Origin: Pedosphaera sp.
Lineage (GTDB): Bacteria; Verrucomicrobiota; Verrucomicrobiia; Limisphaerales; Pedosphaeraceae
NCBI GenBank assembly: GCA_028293285.1
Contig: JAQGPC010000295.1
Span: forward strand, 1 to 64,000
DNA: 64,000 nt
Direction: 5' to 3'
The notes under the pieces were generated by a model. It searched no databases and was not told the origin of the DNA. It worked only from the letters and a program-made list of their open reading frames with translations. A program made the translations under genes and the position numbers. Below, in pieces: positions 36,603 through 45,931 of the stretch (position 1 is its first letter; each line of letters begins with the position of its first letter).

Positions 36603-39600
36603 TTATGAACAGCCCAAACTTTCGCCACAGTTCAGGCACTTATAGCAAGCCCCGTTGCGAACGGCCATGTGACCGCAATTCGGGCACGTGGGCGCATCCT
36701 GTTGGAAATGAGCCACAGATTCACTCAGGCTATTAACGGTTCGGCCAACGCCGGAGTGCTTGTGCCCATGACCATTGCCGTCAGTGGGTTTCATTTCCAG
36801 AATGTCCGTGTCTTCGGAAATCGGAAGTTCCGGCACCGGGCGATTGATCTTCTTCTTCAACTCTTCCAAAAGGCCGGGAATGGCCAGTTCGGGTTGGTTG
36901 CGGGACACCGTGTTGGCTTCGCGATAGCCGGGGATGAATTGGAACGCCATCCAGCGGAAGACGTAATCGGTAATGGATGAGGCGTTGCGGACTTCCGGGT
37001 TCTTGGTGAAACCGGAGGGTTCGAAACGCTGGTGTGCGAACTTGCGGACCAAAGCTTCCAGCGGCACGCCGTATTGGAACGCCATGCTGGTGAGGGTGCC
37101 GATACTGTCCATCAAACCGCCGATGGTGGAACCTTCCTTCGCCATGGTGATGAATAGTTCACCGGGTTGATGGTCCTCGAACAAGCCAACCGTGAGATAA
37201 CCTTCGTGGCCGGCAATGTCGAACTTGTGCGTGATAGCCGTGCGGGTATCGGGCAGACGACGGCGGAGCGGTTGAACGGCTTCTTCGCGCAACGCGCCGA
37301 CTTCCTTTTCAAGTTCCTGGATGCGATTGGTGAGCGTGGCAACTTCAGTCGCCGCTTTTTCCGCTGTGGTGCCGCCGCCTTCGTTGGTTTTCTTGGTGTT
37401 GAGTGGCTGGGAACGCTTCGAGCCATCGCGATAAATGGCAACGCACTTGAGGCCCATTTTCCAGGCTTGAACGTAAGCATCGCGAATGTCTTCCACGGAA
37501 CAATCCTGCGGCAGGTTGACCGTCTTGGAAATCGCCCCGCTGATGAACGGCTGCGCCGCGGCCATCATCTTGAGATGGGCCATGTATTTGATGCTGCGCT
37601 TACCCTGATAAGGCTTGAAGGCGCAATCAAAGACATCCAAGTGTTCAGTTCGGAGGCCGCTGGCAATGGTTTTGCCGTTTTCTTCCACGTCTTCGATGGT
37701 GTCGTACTTCTCGATGTGCGCGACAATCTTTTGAATGTCTTCCGTCTTGTAACCGAGGCGTTGGAGCGCTTCGGGCACAGTGCGATTAACGATCTTCAAC
37801 AGCCCGCCGCCGGCCAACAATTTATATTTGACCAGGGCAATGTCAGGTTCGACGCCGGTGGTATCGCAATCCATGAGGAAAGCGATGGTGCCGGTGGGAG
37901 CAAGCACAGTGACTTGGGCGTTGCGATAGCCCGCCTTTTGACCACGTTCGATGGCGTGATCCCAGCACTTGCGCGCTTCTTCCTTGAGATAGTGGAATTC
38001 GCGGTTGGGTTGAATGGTTTCGACCGCTTCGCGATGCAACTTAATGACCCCGAGCATCGAGGCGACATTGTCCTTGGCGACCGGCTTTTTCACATGAGCG
38101 CAACGGGCATCGTGATAACCTTTGAAAGCGCCAATGGTGCTGGCGATCTCAGCCGATTGCTCGTAGGCGTGACCGGTCATTATAGCGGTAATGGCACCAG
38201 CCAGCGCGCGGCCGCCATCGGAGTCGTAAGGCAGGCCGTAGCTCATGATGAGCGAGCCAAGGTTGGCGTAGCCGAGACCAAGAGTGCGGTAAATGTGGGA
38301 ATTCTCGGCAATGTCCTTGGTGGGATAGCTGGCGTTATCAACCAGAATTTCCTGAGCCGTGATATAAATGCGGACAGCCGCCTTAAAGCGTTCGACATCA
38401 AACGTGCCTTCCGGGCGCTTGAACTTCATCAAGTTCAAGGAAGCGAGATTGCAAGCAGTATTGTTCAGGAACACATATTCCGAGCAGGGATTGGTGGAAT
38501 GAATCGGTTCTGTGCCTTTGCAGGTGTGCCACTTTTGGATGGCATCATCATATTGCAAACCAGGATCGCCGCAAATCCAGGTGCCTTCAGCGATCTTGTT
38601 CATCAGCTTGTCGGCATCCTTCTTTTCGAGCGGCTTGCCACTGGTGATGGAACGCGTCCACCATTCGGTGCCTGCTTCGGCAGCGGTCATGAACGCATCA
38701 CTGACGCGAACAGAAAGGTTCTCGTTCTGATACATCACGCTGCCGTAGGCTTCGCCATTGTACGAACCGTCATAACCCTGCTCGATCAAGGACCATGCCT
38801 TCTTTTCTTCCTTCTGCTTGGCGTCAATAAATTCTTCGATGTCGCCGTGCCAATCACGCAAAGTGTTCATCTTGGCCGCGCGACGGGTCTTGCCGCCGGA
38901 TTTAACGACATTGGCAACCTGATCGTAAACCTTCAGGAAGGAAAGGGGACCGCTTGGACGTCCGCCACCGCTGAGTTTTTCGCGGCTGGAACGAATCGGG
39001 GTTAAATCGGTGCCGGTGCCGGAGCCGTATTTAAAGAGCATCGCCTCGCTGTAAGCCAGGTGCATGATGTCTTCCATGTTGTCATTCACCGATTGAATGA
39101 AACAGGCGCTACCCTGGGGATATTCGTATTGGGTGGTGGAACGCTCAGCTTCGCCGGTTTTGCGATTGTAATACCAATTGCCGCGACCGGAATTCTTGCC
39201 GACGCCGTATTGATGATAGAGACCGACGTTGAACCAGACCGGTGAATTGAACGCACCGTATTGGTTCACACAAAGCCAGGTCAATTCATCGAAGAAAATT
39301 TCACCATCAGCCTTGCTGAAATAACCATCTTTGATTCCCCAATCCGCCATAGTCCGGCAGATGCGATGGATGAGCTGGCGGACCGAAGTTTCGCGTTCCG
39401 AGGTATTTTGCTCGCCGTAAAAATATTTGGAGACAACGACCTTGGTGGCGAGGATGGACCAGGACTTGGGCACTTCAACGTTTTCCTGCTTAAAGATTAC
39501 CTTGCCGGCATCGTCGGTAATTTCCGCAGTCCGCTTTTCCCATTCGAGCTGGTCGAAAGGCTTGACTTTGGCATCACTAAAAACGCGCTCGATGCGCAAT

Positions 39601-39752
39601 GCTTTTTGACCGGAGGCAGCACCTTTTGGGGCGCGCGAAGATGTAACGCCAGCGGCCTGACGGCGGCGCGATTGAGCAGGGGACGGGGAGATTACTTGGT
39701 CGTGTGTGTCGATCATGATTTTTTTACCTTTCGGCTGCGGTTTTCGGGACAC
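36603..39752 (-). CDS. nrdJ: Vitamin B12-dependent (class II) ribonucleotide reductase
   Basis: NPCSEYVFLNNTACNLASLNLMKF; QVTVLAPTGTIAFLMDCDTTGVEPDIALVKYK; C-terminal CPNCGHMAVRNGACYKCLNCGESLGCS. Confidence 0.97.
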   Translation of the reverse strand: MSRKPQPKGKKIMIDTHDQVISPSPAQSRRRQAAGVTSSRAPKGAASGQKALRIERVFSDAKVKPFDQLEWEKRTAEITDDAGKVIFKQENVEVPKSWSILATKVVVSKYFYGEQNTSERETSVRQLIHRICRTMADWGIKDGYFSKADGEIFFDELTWLCVNQYGAFNSPVWFNVGLYHQYGVGKNSGRGNWYYNRKTGEAERSTTQYEYPQGSACFIQSVNDNMEDIMHLAYSEAMLFKYGSGTGTDLTPIRSSREKLSGGGRPSGPLSFLKVYDQVANVVKSGGKTRRAAKMNTLRDWHGDIEEFIDAKQKEEKKAWSLIEQGYDGSYNGEAYGSVMYQNENLSVRVSDAFMTAAEAGTEWWTRSITSGKPLEKKDADKLMNKIAEGTWICGDPGLQYDDAIQKWHTCKGTEPIHSTNPCSEYVFLNNTACNLASLNLMKFKRPEGTFDVERFKAAVRIYITAQEILVDNASYPTKDIAENSHIYRTLGLGYANLGSLIMSYGLPYDSDGGRALAGAITAIMTGHAYEQSAEIASTIGAFKGYHDARCAHVKKPVAKDNVASMLGVIKLHREAVETIQPNREFHYLKEEARKCWDHAIERGQKAGYRNAQVTVLAPTGTIAFLMDCDTTGVEPDIALVKYKLLAGGGLLKIVNRTVPEALQRLGYKTEDIQKIVAHIEKYDTIEDVEENGKTIASGLRTEHLDVFDCAFKPYQGKRSIKYMAHLKMMAAAQPFISGAISKTVNLPQDCSVEDIRDAYVQAWKMGLKCVAIYRDGSKRSQPLNTKKTNEGGGTTAEKAATEVATLTNRIQELEKEVGALREEAVQPLRRRLPDTRTAITHKFDIAGHEGYLTVGLFEDHQPGELFITMAKEGSTIGGLMDSIGTLTSMAFQYGVPLEALVRKFAHQRFEPSGFTKNPEVRNASSITDYVFRWMAFQFIPGYREANTVSRNQPELAIPGLLEELKKKINRPVPELPISEDTDILEMKPTDGNGHGHKHSGVGRTVNSLSESVAHFQQDAPTCPNCGHMAVRNGACYKCLNCGESLGCS

Positions 39753-39846
39753 AAAACCCGATTATTTCAATACGGACAATAAGTCGGGAAATTTGTAAAA
39801 TTGGGCCTAATTTAATCAGTTTACGCCCTTTTTGTTAGCGTAAAAA

Positions 39847-39893
39847 CCCCATCACATAGGGGAATACATAAAAAGTAACACTACCTGTTGTGG
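39847..39893 (-). promoter_or_regulatory. Candidate paired NrdR boxes upstream of nrdJ
   Basis: ACACTACCTGTTGTGG (39878-39893) and CCCCATCACATAGGGG (39847-39862), start-to-start spacing 31 bp. Matches to ACACWATATATWGTGT are 12/16 and 9/16 by eye. Confidence 0.4.
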
Positions 39894-39983
39894 TGACAAG
39901 AAGATTTTCGAAAAAAGTTACGACAACGTTATTCATTGGGGAAAATGAATAAATTTGCCGGAATTTCGAAATTAAGGCGGTTA

Positions 39984-41549
39984 TTACGAGCGGGGCTTTT
40001 TTGACCTGCGGGCCACCACTGTTTTACGCGAATTCTCGGCCTGTTTGGGGCGGTTGGTCTTGAATCGACGCATCGGTTCGATGGTTTTAGGCCGTGCCTT
40101 GGGCACCAAAATGATAGGACAGCCTTCGTAACCAAAAGCCTTGCGAATTTCACCGCCTAAATACTTCTTATATTGGTCGGAAAAAAGTTCATCGCGATTA
40201 ACGAAAAGCAGGAAGGTGGGCGGGGCTTGTCGGACCTGAGTGGCGTAGAAAAACTTCAAACGATGACCGGCAGCACTGATGGGTTGACGTTTTTCCACGG
40301 CGTCATTGATGGCACGGTTGAGCAACGCGGTGGGAATTTTTTGCGTCAACTGGTCGGCGATATAACGGACGGCCTCAAGGAGTCGGTCCAAATGGAAGCC
40401 GGATTTGGCCGAAGTGAAAATGACCGGCGCATAATCCAGGAAAAAAAGATGCTTCTGAACCCAGTCGCCGAACTCACTCAAGGTGGTGAGACGTTCCACG
40501 CGACGCTCATCCCGGCCACGGTTTTTGCTGTTGCGACGATCCATTTCTTCTTCGCGTGCTTTTTTCACATCTTCTTCGACGAGATCCCATTTGTTGACGA
40601 CGACGATACATGCCCTGCGTTCCTCTACAATTTTATCGGCGACTTTTTTATCCTGTTCAGTGATGCCCGTTTCGGCGTCGAGAACGAGCACTGCTATGTC
40701 ACAACGAGCAATCGATTCTTCGGTACGCTTGACGCTGAAGAACTCGATGGAGTCATCAATACGGCGCGTTTTGCGCATACCGGCGGTGTCAATCAGAACG
40801 TAGGATTGGCGAATGCCCTCAGTAATGACATCAAAGGGAACATCGACAGCATCGCGGGTAGTGCCGGGAATGGGGCTAACGATGACACGCTCAGATTGGG
40901 TCAGCGCATTGATGATGGAAGATTTGCCGACATTAGGCCGGCCAACGATGGCGAGTTTGACGGGACCAACCACTTTTTCCAACGGTTCCTGTTCCACCAC
41001 TTCGTCGCCGGGTTCCGGCGCGGGTTGCATGGGACCTTCCTGCTGGGGCAGCAGAGAAGTGGCGGTCTGCATCAAATTTTCAATGCCTTCGCCATGGATG
41101 GCGCTGACGGGAAATAGTTTATCAAAACCCAGTTCGGAGAACTCCAAGGCCGCAGTTTCGACGCGGTGTGTATCCACCTTATTGGCGGCAACGAGAACAG
41201 GTTTGCCGGAACGCCGCAGCTTTGCGGCTACTTCGCGGTCGAGTGGAACGACGCCTTCCTGCACATTGACGGCCAGGATAATGACATGGGCGGCTTCGAT
41301 GGCGAGGTCAACCTGGTCCAAGGCGGCTTTGATGATGACATCGACCGACTTTTCTCCGCGCAAAAGCCCAATGCCGCCGGTGTCCACAAGCGTAAAGGCG
41401 TGACCGCCCCATTCCGCCTCGGCGCTGACGCGATCCCGCGTCACCCCCGGTTGATCGTGGACGATGGCGATGCGCCGTCCGACAATACGGTTAAACAAAG
41501 CCGACTTTCCAACATTCGGCCTACCCACAATTGCTATCAAACCTGACAT
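39984..41549 (-). CDS. der: Ribosome biogenesis GTPase Der
   Basis: Two GTPase domains: IVGRPNVGKSALFNRI and IVGRPNVGKSSIINAL; PGVTRD and PGTTRDAVD; NKVD/NKWD. Confidence 0.97.
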   Translation of the reverse strand: MSGLIAIVGRPNVGKSALFNRIVGRRIAIVHDQPGVTRDRVSAEAEWGGHAFTLVDTGGIGLLRGEKSVDVIIKAALDQVDLAIEAAHVIILAVNVQEGVVPLDREVAAKLRRSGKPVLVAANKVDTHRVETAALEFSELGFDKLFPVSAIHGEGIENLMQTATSLLPQQEGPMQPAPEPGDEVVEQEPLEKVVGPVKLAIVGRPNVGKSSIINALTQSERVIVSPIPGTTRDAVDVPFDVITEGIRQSYVLIDTAGMRKTRRIDDSIEFFSVKRTEESIARCDIAVLVLDAETGITEQDKKVADKIVEERRACIVVVNKWDLVEEDVKKAREEEMDRRNSKNRGRDERRVERLTTLSEFGDWVQKHLFFLDYAPVIFTSAKSGFHLDRLLEAVRYIADQLTQKIPTALLNRAINDAVEKRQPISAAGHRLKFFYATQVRQAPPTFLLFVNRDELFSDQYKKYLGGEIRKAFGYEGCPIILVPKARPKTIEPMRRFKTNRPKQAENSRKTVVARRSKKPRS

Positions 41550-41656
41550 AAGATAACAATGGAGCAGGGAAGCGCGTTACGAAAGGGAAAAGCGCAAGAG
41601 TCTGAGTAGCGGGCCGTTGAGAAGAAACTTTTATGGGAGAACGGGTTTAGGAACGT

Positions 41657-42220
41657 ATGCCATCGGCGTTTTCACATGCTTTTGCGGCGGTTGCCTTGGG
41701 AAAGACCTATACGGGCGAGCGAATGTCGTGGCGGTTCTGGGTGTTGGCGGCAGGTTCGGCAGCCATGCCGGATTTTGACGTGATCAGTTTTCGCTTTGGT
41801 ATTCCTTACGAAAGCATGCTCGGACATCGCGGGTTGACGCATTCACTGCTGTTCGCGGTGTTCTGGGCACTGCTGGCCATGTTTTGGGAGTTCAAGTACA
41901 TAGCACCGTTTTCGAAAAGGTGGTGGGGACTGCTGGCTTTTTTCTTTATGGCGACGGCATCGCACGGAGTGTTGGATGCATTTACAGATGGAGGGGAAGG
42001 AGTTGGTTTCTTCGTGCCTTTTAATGCGACACGTTATTTCTTTCCCTGGACGCCGATTGAAGTTTCACCGATTGGCGTGGGAGGATTCTTCAGTCACCGG
42101 GGATGGGTAGTGATGAAGAGCGAATTTCTGTATGTCTGGCTCCCTTTTGCAGGATTGTGGCTGGCAGCGTGGATTTGGAGGCGGATGGTTTGGGCGCGCC
42201 TCAAACCGCAACAGAATTGA
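41657..42220 (+). CDS. YdjM-like membrane-bound metal-dependent hydrolase
   Basis: MPSAFSHAFAAVALG; AAMPDFDVISF; LGHRGLTHSLLFA; TASHGVLDAFTDGGEGVGFFVPF. Confidence 0.9.
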   Translation: MPSAFSHAFAAVALGKTYTGERMSWRFWVLAAGSAAMPDFDVISFRFGIPYESMLGHRGLTHSLLFAVFWALLAMFWEFKYIAPFSKRWWGLLAFFFMATASHGVLDAFTDGGEGVGFFVPFNATRYFFPWTPIEVSPIGVGGFFSHRGWVVMKSEFLYVWLPFAGLWLAAWIWRRMVWARLKPQQN

Positions 42221-42228
42221 TGAGCAGA

Positions 42229-43269
42229 TTAATTACTTGGCACTTCCAAAGTAAATTCCTGCTGCACAGTGCCGTCCTTCACCTCGACTCCTCTGGTGGC
42301 TGAACCTGCCTTGCGATGGATGGCTTCCAGGGTGTATGTGCCGGGAGGAACATTCGCAATGGTAAAGTTGCCATCCTTGTCGGTCACTGCGAAGAACGGA
42401 TTATCAGCCACATAAACATACACAAACATCCATGGATGGACATCGCATTTGACACGCACCGGCAATTCCGGCGTGTCAAAGGAGATCCCAATGGGTGGTC
42501 CGCCTGCCATTTGGGCTTTGTTGATTTCCCGGTTGCCTTGGGATGCGGGCGTGGGATGAATGTTGTGCAAGACTGGATCAGAGTTTCTGAAATTGATCTT
42601 TTGTTTGACCATCGCGCCGACGATGTAGGGTTGATAGAGGCAGCCGGTTTGATCAATCATGACTGGCGTCGAAGGTGTTGCAAAACTTTTTCCTTCCAAG
42701 CCGCTGCGGATGAAAATAAAAACATCCGCCAATCCCCCATCCGTTGAAACCGTATAAAATTGAGTCTTAACCGGCTGGGAATACAGTTTTCCACAGTTTA
42801 CATCAGCAGCAATCGCTTCAATAACTTTTTCTGGTGGCGGAGTTCCTTTAAGAACGACACGACCGGTGATAGTGCCGCCCGATTGGTCTCCTCCTCGACC
42901 AGTTAGCGGCGCCAGACCACCCGAGACGGAAGGCGTGGGCGGAGTTGGCGTTTCAACGGGAATGGGTTGTTCGTTTGCTACCGGAATGTCTATAGGAGGC
43001 GGAAGTTCATGATTTGGTTTTGCTGGAGCCGGCTTTGCAATTTGGCCGGTTTGGACGAGTCTCGGTTTCTGAGAAGTTTTTTGTGTAGCAGACTCGGGAG
43101 GTAAAGCCGGTTCGATAGCTTGATCCGAAGAATTGGACTGAGCCAGCGATCCTTGTGAGGACTGTTTTTTAACAACCAAGGCCACGAGACAGACGGCAAT
43201 GGTAACCAAAGCAAAAGCAATGACCCATAAAGGGCGGATTGCAGTGCTCTTAGGAGTTGGGGTGGCCAT
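42229..43269 (-). CDS. Membrane-anchored protein with cupredoxin-like and carboxypeptidase regulatory-like segments
   Basis: N-terminal TM; Pro-rich linker; ISFDTPELPVRVKCDVHPWMFVYVYVADNPFFAVTDKDGNFTIANVPPGTYTLEAIHRK. Start set to the MATP codon because the longer ORF overlaps the upstream gene. Confidence 0.8.
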   Translation of the reverse strand: MATPTPKSTAIRPLWVIAFALVTIAVCLVALVVKKQSSQGSLAQSNSSDQAIEPALPPESATQKTSQKPRLVQTGQIAKPAPAKPNHELPPPIDIPVANEQPIPVETPTPPTPSVSGGLAPLTGRGGDQSGGTITGRVVLKGTPPPEKVIEAIAADVNCGKLYSQPVKTQFYTVSTDGGLADVFIFIRSGLEGKSFATPSTPVMIDQTGCLYQPYIVGAMVKQKINFRNSDPVLHNIHPTPASQGNREINKAQMAGGPPIGISFDTPELPVRVKCDVHPWMFVYVYVADNPFFAVTDKDGNFTIANVPPGTYTLEAIHRKAGSATRGVEVKDGTVQQEFTLEVPSN

Positions 43270-43340
43270 TTCCTTTTTCAACACCACTGTTGGACGGAAG
43301 TTGCGGGGCGGATTATTCAAGCCGCCGGAAACTCCCAAGT

Positions 43341-44597
43341 CTATCCGCGACAGAACTTCTCGAAAGCGCCGCCGAAGAGTTCTTTGACGTCGCGTTCGAC
43401 TTCCGCAGGGGAGGTTTGCCAGCCGGTTTGTCCCAGTTCCGTGTATTTCTCCACCAGGATATTTGAGATGACGCGGCGGCTGTGCTGCCATTTGTAAACG
43501 ATCTGGTCGAGCACGCGGGCGTCGGAATGCTGCGGCGTGAAGCTGGGGCCAAGCAATTCAATGCGCATGCGGGTGATCTCGTCGATGAGAGAAGGGATAT
43601 TGGTAAACCACCAGCAGCCGAAGATATGCAGGTTGCGAAACTTACGGGCGAGGATGCACAGCTCGTGTTGGTTCTCGCGGGCAAGAACAGTAGCGAGAAA
43701 CTTGTTTTGCGGAAATTGAGCGCAAAGATTTTGCAGCGTGTTGAGATCGCTCAGGCCAACGCCATCACCGGCCAATTTTAATTGAGGATTAACGGCGCGT
43801 TTGACGCCCGGCATCAGCGCGAAGGGCAGGTTATGCTCGCGGCAATGCGGCAACACGGCGTGCTCGATTAAGTTTGCGGAAACGGTATTCGCAGGAAACG
43901 CGAAATCAGGCGGCAACGAAACCATCAGGTATTTGGCATCAATGCGTTTGGACCAGTCCGCCAGAAAGCGGCGGATTTCGCTATAGGTTTTGCTCCCGGG
44001 ATTTACTTCCACGCTGTAACCCCATTGTGCGAGCTTGGGAGCAGTTTCCGGCCAGTTCAGAATGAGCGGATCAATGCGGAGCGCGGCAGTAAACCGTTCG
44101 TCACGGTGAAAGCCTTTTTCCCAGACTGGACGTTCAAGGTCATCGAATGGGGAATTGGTCATGCAGATGTTACGCACACCGGCAAGTTCCATGCATTGAG
44201 TAATGTGCTGTTCCACAGTTCGGCCAGCGAACCATTGGCGCAAAGCAGGCAGATCACGTTTCTTTACATCGAGTCCAAGCGCATGCAGCGTGGTCAGGAC
44301 GCCGCGACAAGCTTCCGAGATGGGCGAGTGTTCGATGAAAAGGGTATTCCAAATGAGGTCAGCTTGTTCGGTCTTGGAGAGCGACCAAAACTTATCGTAG
44401 GAAACATCATGGAGACGGAAGGACTCGGCCACGAGATAATGATAGATGAGCAAATCATCAATGCCCCAGAGCAGGAGTTCGCCAAAAACAGGTTCGTAAA
44501 GATGCGTATGGATGTCGTAAATGGGAGTGGACGCGACAATCTCTTCAACTTGGGCTGCAAACGGTACCCGGCTGGCTTCAGACAAAATCGATTTCAT
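43341..44597 (-). CDS. Amidohydrolase-superfamily protein (glucuronate-isomerase-like)
   Basis: IYDIHTHLYEPVFGELLLWGIDDLLIYHYLVAE; TNSPFDDLERP; C-terminal FGCWWFTNIPSLIDEITRMRIELLG. Confidence 0.8.
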   Translation of the reverse strand: MKSILSEASRVPFAAQVEEIVASTPIYDIHTHLYEPVFGELLLWGIDDLLIYHYLVAESFRLHDVSYDKFWSLSKTEQADLIWNTLFIEHSPISEACRGVLTTLHALGLDVKKRDLPALRQWFAGRTVEQHITQCMELAGVRNICMTNSPFDDLERPVWEKGFHRDERFTAALRIDPLILNWPETAPKLAQWGYSVEVNPGSKTYSEIRRFLADWSKRIDAKYLMVSLPPDFAFPANTVSANLIEHAVLPHCREHNLPFALMPGVKRAVNPQLKLAGDGVGLSDLNTLQNLCAQFPQNKFLATVLARENQHELCILARKFRNLHIFGCWWFTNIPSLIDEITRMRIELLGPSFTPQHSDARVLDQIVYKWQHSRRVISNILVEKYTELGQTGWQTSPAEVERDVKELFGGAFEKFCRG

Positions 44598-44655
44598 CGG
44601 ATGGCGAGGTTAAGAAAGAATTCAACGCACTGCCATAAGAATTTAGGGTAGTGTC

Positions 44656-44832
44656 CTAATTTGAATTTTTCTTTCTGCGGTCGCTTAACAGCCCATCCAC
44701 ATAAACATAGATTACGACGCAAACGAAGACGGGTATGTAATATCCAAACTTAAGCGTTAAAAAATGAAGGTTATATGAATACACGGCAAACCAAACGCAT
44801 AAAAAAATCCACTGTTTCCAATTCTTTCTCAC
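44656..44832 (-). CDS. 58-aa two-TM passenger peptide of the IS1-like element (not in ORF track)
   Basis: GTG start overlaps the preceding TGA (GTGA): VRKNWKQWIFLCVWFAVYSYNLHFLTLKFGYYIPVFVCVVIYVYVDGLLSDRRKKNSN*; stop TAG lies inside the TIR. Confidence 0.6.
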   Translation of the reverse strand: MRKNWKQWIFLCVWFAVYSYNLHFLTLKFGYYIPVFVCVVIYVYVDGLLSDRRKKNSN

Positions 44833-45137
44833 TGCTTTCCTTTCACTTCCGCAGCAATTGCAACCTTAACCGCCGATTTTGGTGAGACAACGGGCGGAAT
44901 GTCCAAGACCGCAACAAACCTTTCGTCTGAATCATCCTTGCCAGCCCTGTGCGACCACGCATAGCAACGCGTGGCCTTGGGGTGTCCTCGCAGATCAAAC
45001 ACTTCTACGATGCCATTCCAGATTGTTTTACCCTGAAATACTTCACGCACAGGAACCGATTCAACGTGTGTCGAATCGGCCTTGTGCATGTGAGATATTA
45101 CCAGTTGTAACCGCTCGATATATTCTTTATTCGCCAC
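44829..45137 (-). CDS. ~102-aa passenger protein of the IS1-like element
   Basis: From GTG at 45137: VANKEYIERLQLVISHMHKADSTHVESVPVREVFQGKTIWNGIVEVFDLRGHPKATRCYAWSHRAGKDDSDERFVAVLDIPPVVSPKSAVKVAIAAEVKGKQ; overlaps the transposase 3' end by 11 bp. Confidence 0.65.
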   Translation of the reverse strand: MANKEYIERLQLVISHMHKADSTHVESVPVREVFQGKTIWNGIVEVFDLRGHPKATRCYAWSHRAGKDDSDERFVAVLDIPPVVSPKSAVKVAIAAEVKGKQ

Positions 45138-45785
45138 AATTCTTAACCAGTTCCTCAACCGTCCATTGACTCTTTTCAATGCCAGCAGCCATCGCAGGAG
45201 TGCAACGAATCGTGCTGTGAGTCTTGCACAGATTATAATAAGCAAAATTCATTGCAACCGCAGCCTGAAAGTTTTCCAGCTTCTTACTGAAAGCATTGGT
45301 CAAACGGCTCAAACGGCTCAAGCGGCGGCAATGCATGCGGAGCGTGTGATTCTGCTTCTCAACGTGTGAAGTTGAAACGGGCTATACCGGCTTGCTGCGT
45401 CCTTGTTGAGATTACTGAGGGAGTAGGTTTTTACAATTTGCGCGTAGTCCACTTCACTTCCAAAGCTGCGTTCAATCGCATCAGGATAAGCCTTGAGCGC
45501 ATCAGTGGAATCTGAATGCGGTTAGCCCATGCGACTGGCAAGATCATCCATGAAGGCTTTGGCGTGATAGGAATCACGCTTACCCACCAGAAACGCGGGA
45601 ATCAATTTTGTGTCTGCGTCCAAGGCGATGAAAGTCCACACGTCACCGATTCCGGTAACCATATCTTTAGCCGTGGCGTTTTTCTTTTTCTTGCCGATGA
45701 ATCCCCAAAGCTCATCAACTTCAACTTGCTGGCATTTCACGTTCCTCATTTTCTCATCCATAATCTTGGCGCAACCTAAATTCAA
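45127..45785 (-). pseudogene. IS1-family transposase remnant
   Basis: MRNVKCQQVEVDELWGFIGKKKKN...FIALDADTKLIPAFLVGKRD; a stop in the LKAYPDAIERSFGSEVDYAQIVK region; C-terminal LRMHCRRLSRLSRLTNAFSKKLENFQAAVAMNFAYYNLCKTHSTIRCTPAMAAGIEKSQWTVEEL. N-terminal HTH region missing. Confidence 0.9.
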
Positions 45786-45812
45786 ATTAGGACACTACCG
45801 AATTTAGTAAAG

Positions 45813-45908
45813 GTAGGATAGGCATCCTGCCTGTCTGAGAGCGTAATGAGATGTTATCCATGACAAGCGCTATGGATTCTTCCCGGACCGGCGAGACGCC
45901 CATCCTAC
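45813..45908. repeat. Imperfect palindromic intergenic element
   Basis: Arms GTAGGATAGGCATCCTGCCTGTC and reverse complement of GTAGGATGGGCGTCTCGCCGGTC (18/23 matched) with inner ATCCAT...ATGGAT. Confidence 0.6.
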
Positions 45909-45931
45909 TTTCGGGTTCGCAGCTACCGACA

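Larger units (their letters stand above)
44647..45799 (-). mobile_element. IS1-like element, internally deleted, with passenger ORFs
   Basis: Perfect 22-bp TIRs GGTAGTGTCCTAATTTGAATTT (44647-44668) and its reverse complement (45778-45799); perfect 8-bp TSD GAATTTAG (44639-44646 and 45800-45807); IS1-like transposase remnants. Confidence 0.92.

Noticed and set aside
37167-39005. 612-aa plus-strand ORF antisense to nrdJ
   Set aside because: Shadow ORF of a strongly supported coding gene; no recognisable motifs.
39753-39983. Cobalamin riboswitch upstream of nrdJ
   Set aside because: No recognisable B12-box sequence or matching multi-helix layout seen.
40173-41117. 314-aa plus-strand ORF opposite der
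   Set aside because: Antisense to a certain GTPase gene; composition typical of a frame shadow.
44829-45245. Full 138-aa ORF start for the IS passenger gene
   Set aside because: Its N-terminal part is an alternate frame of the transposase C-terminus; the GTG at 45137 is a more plausible start.
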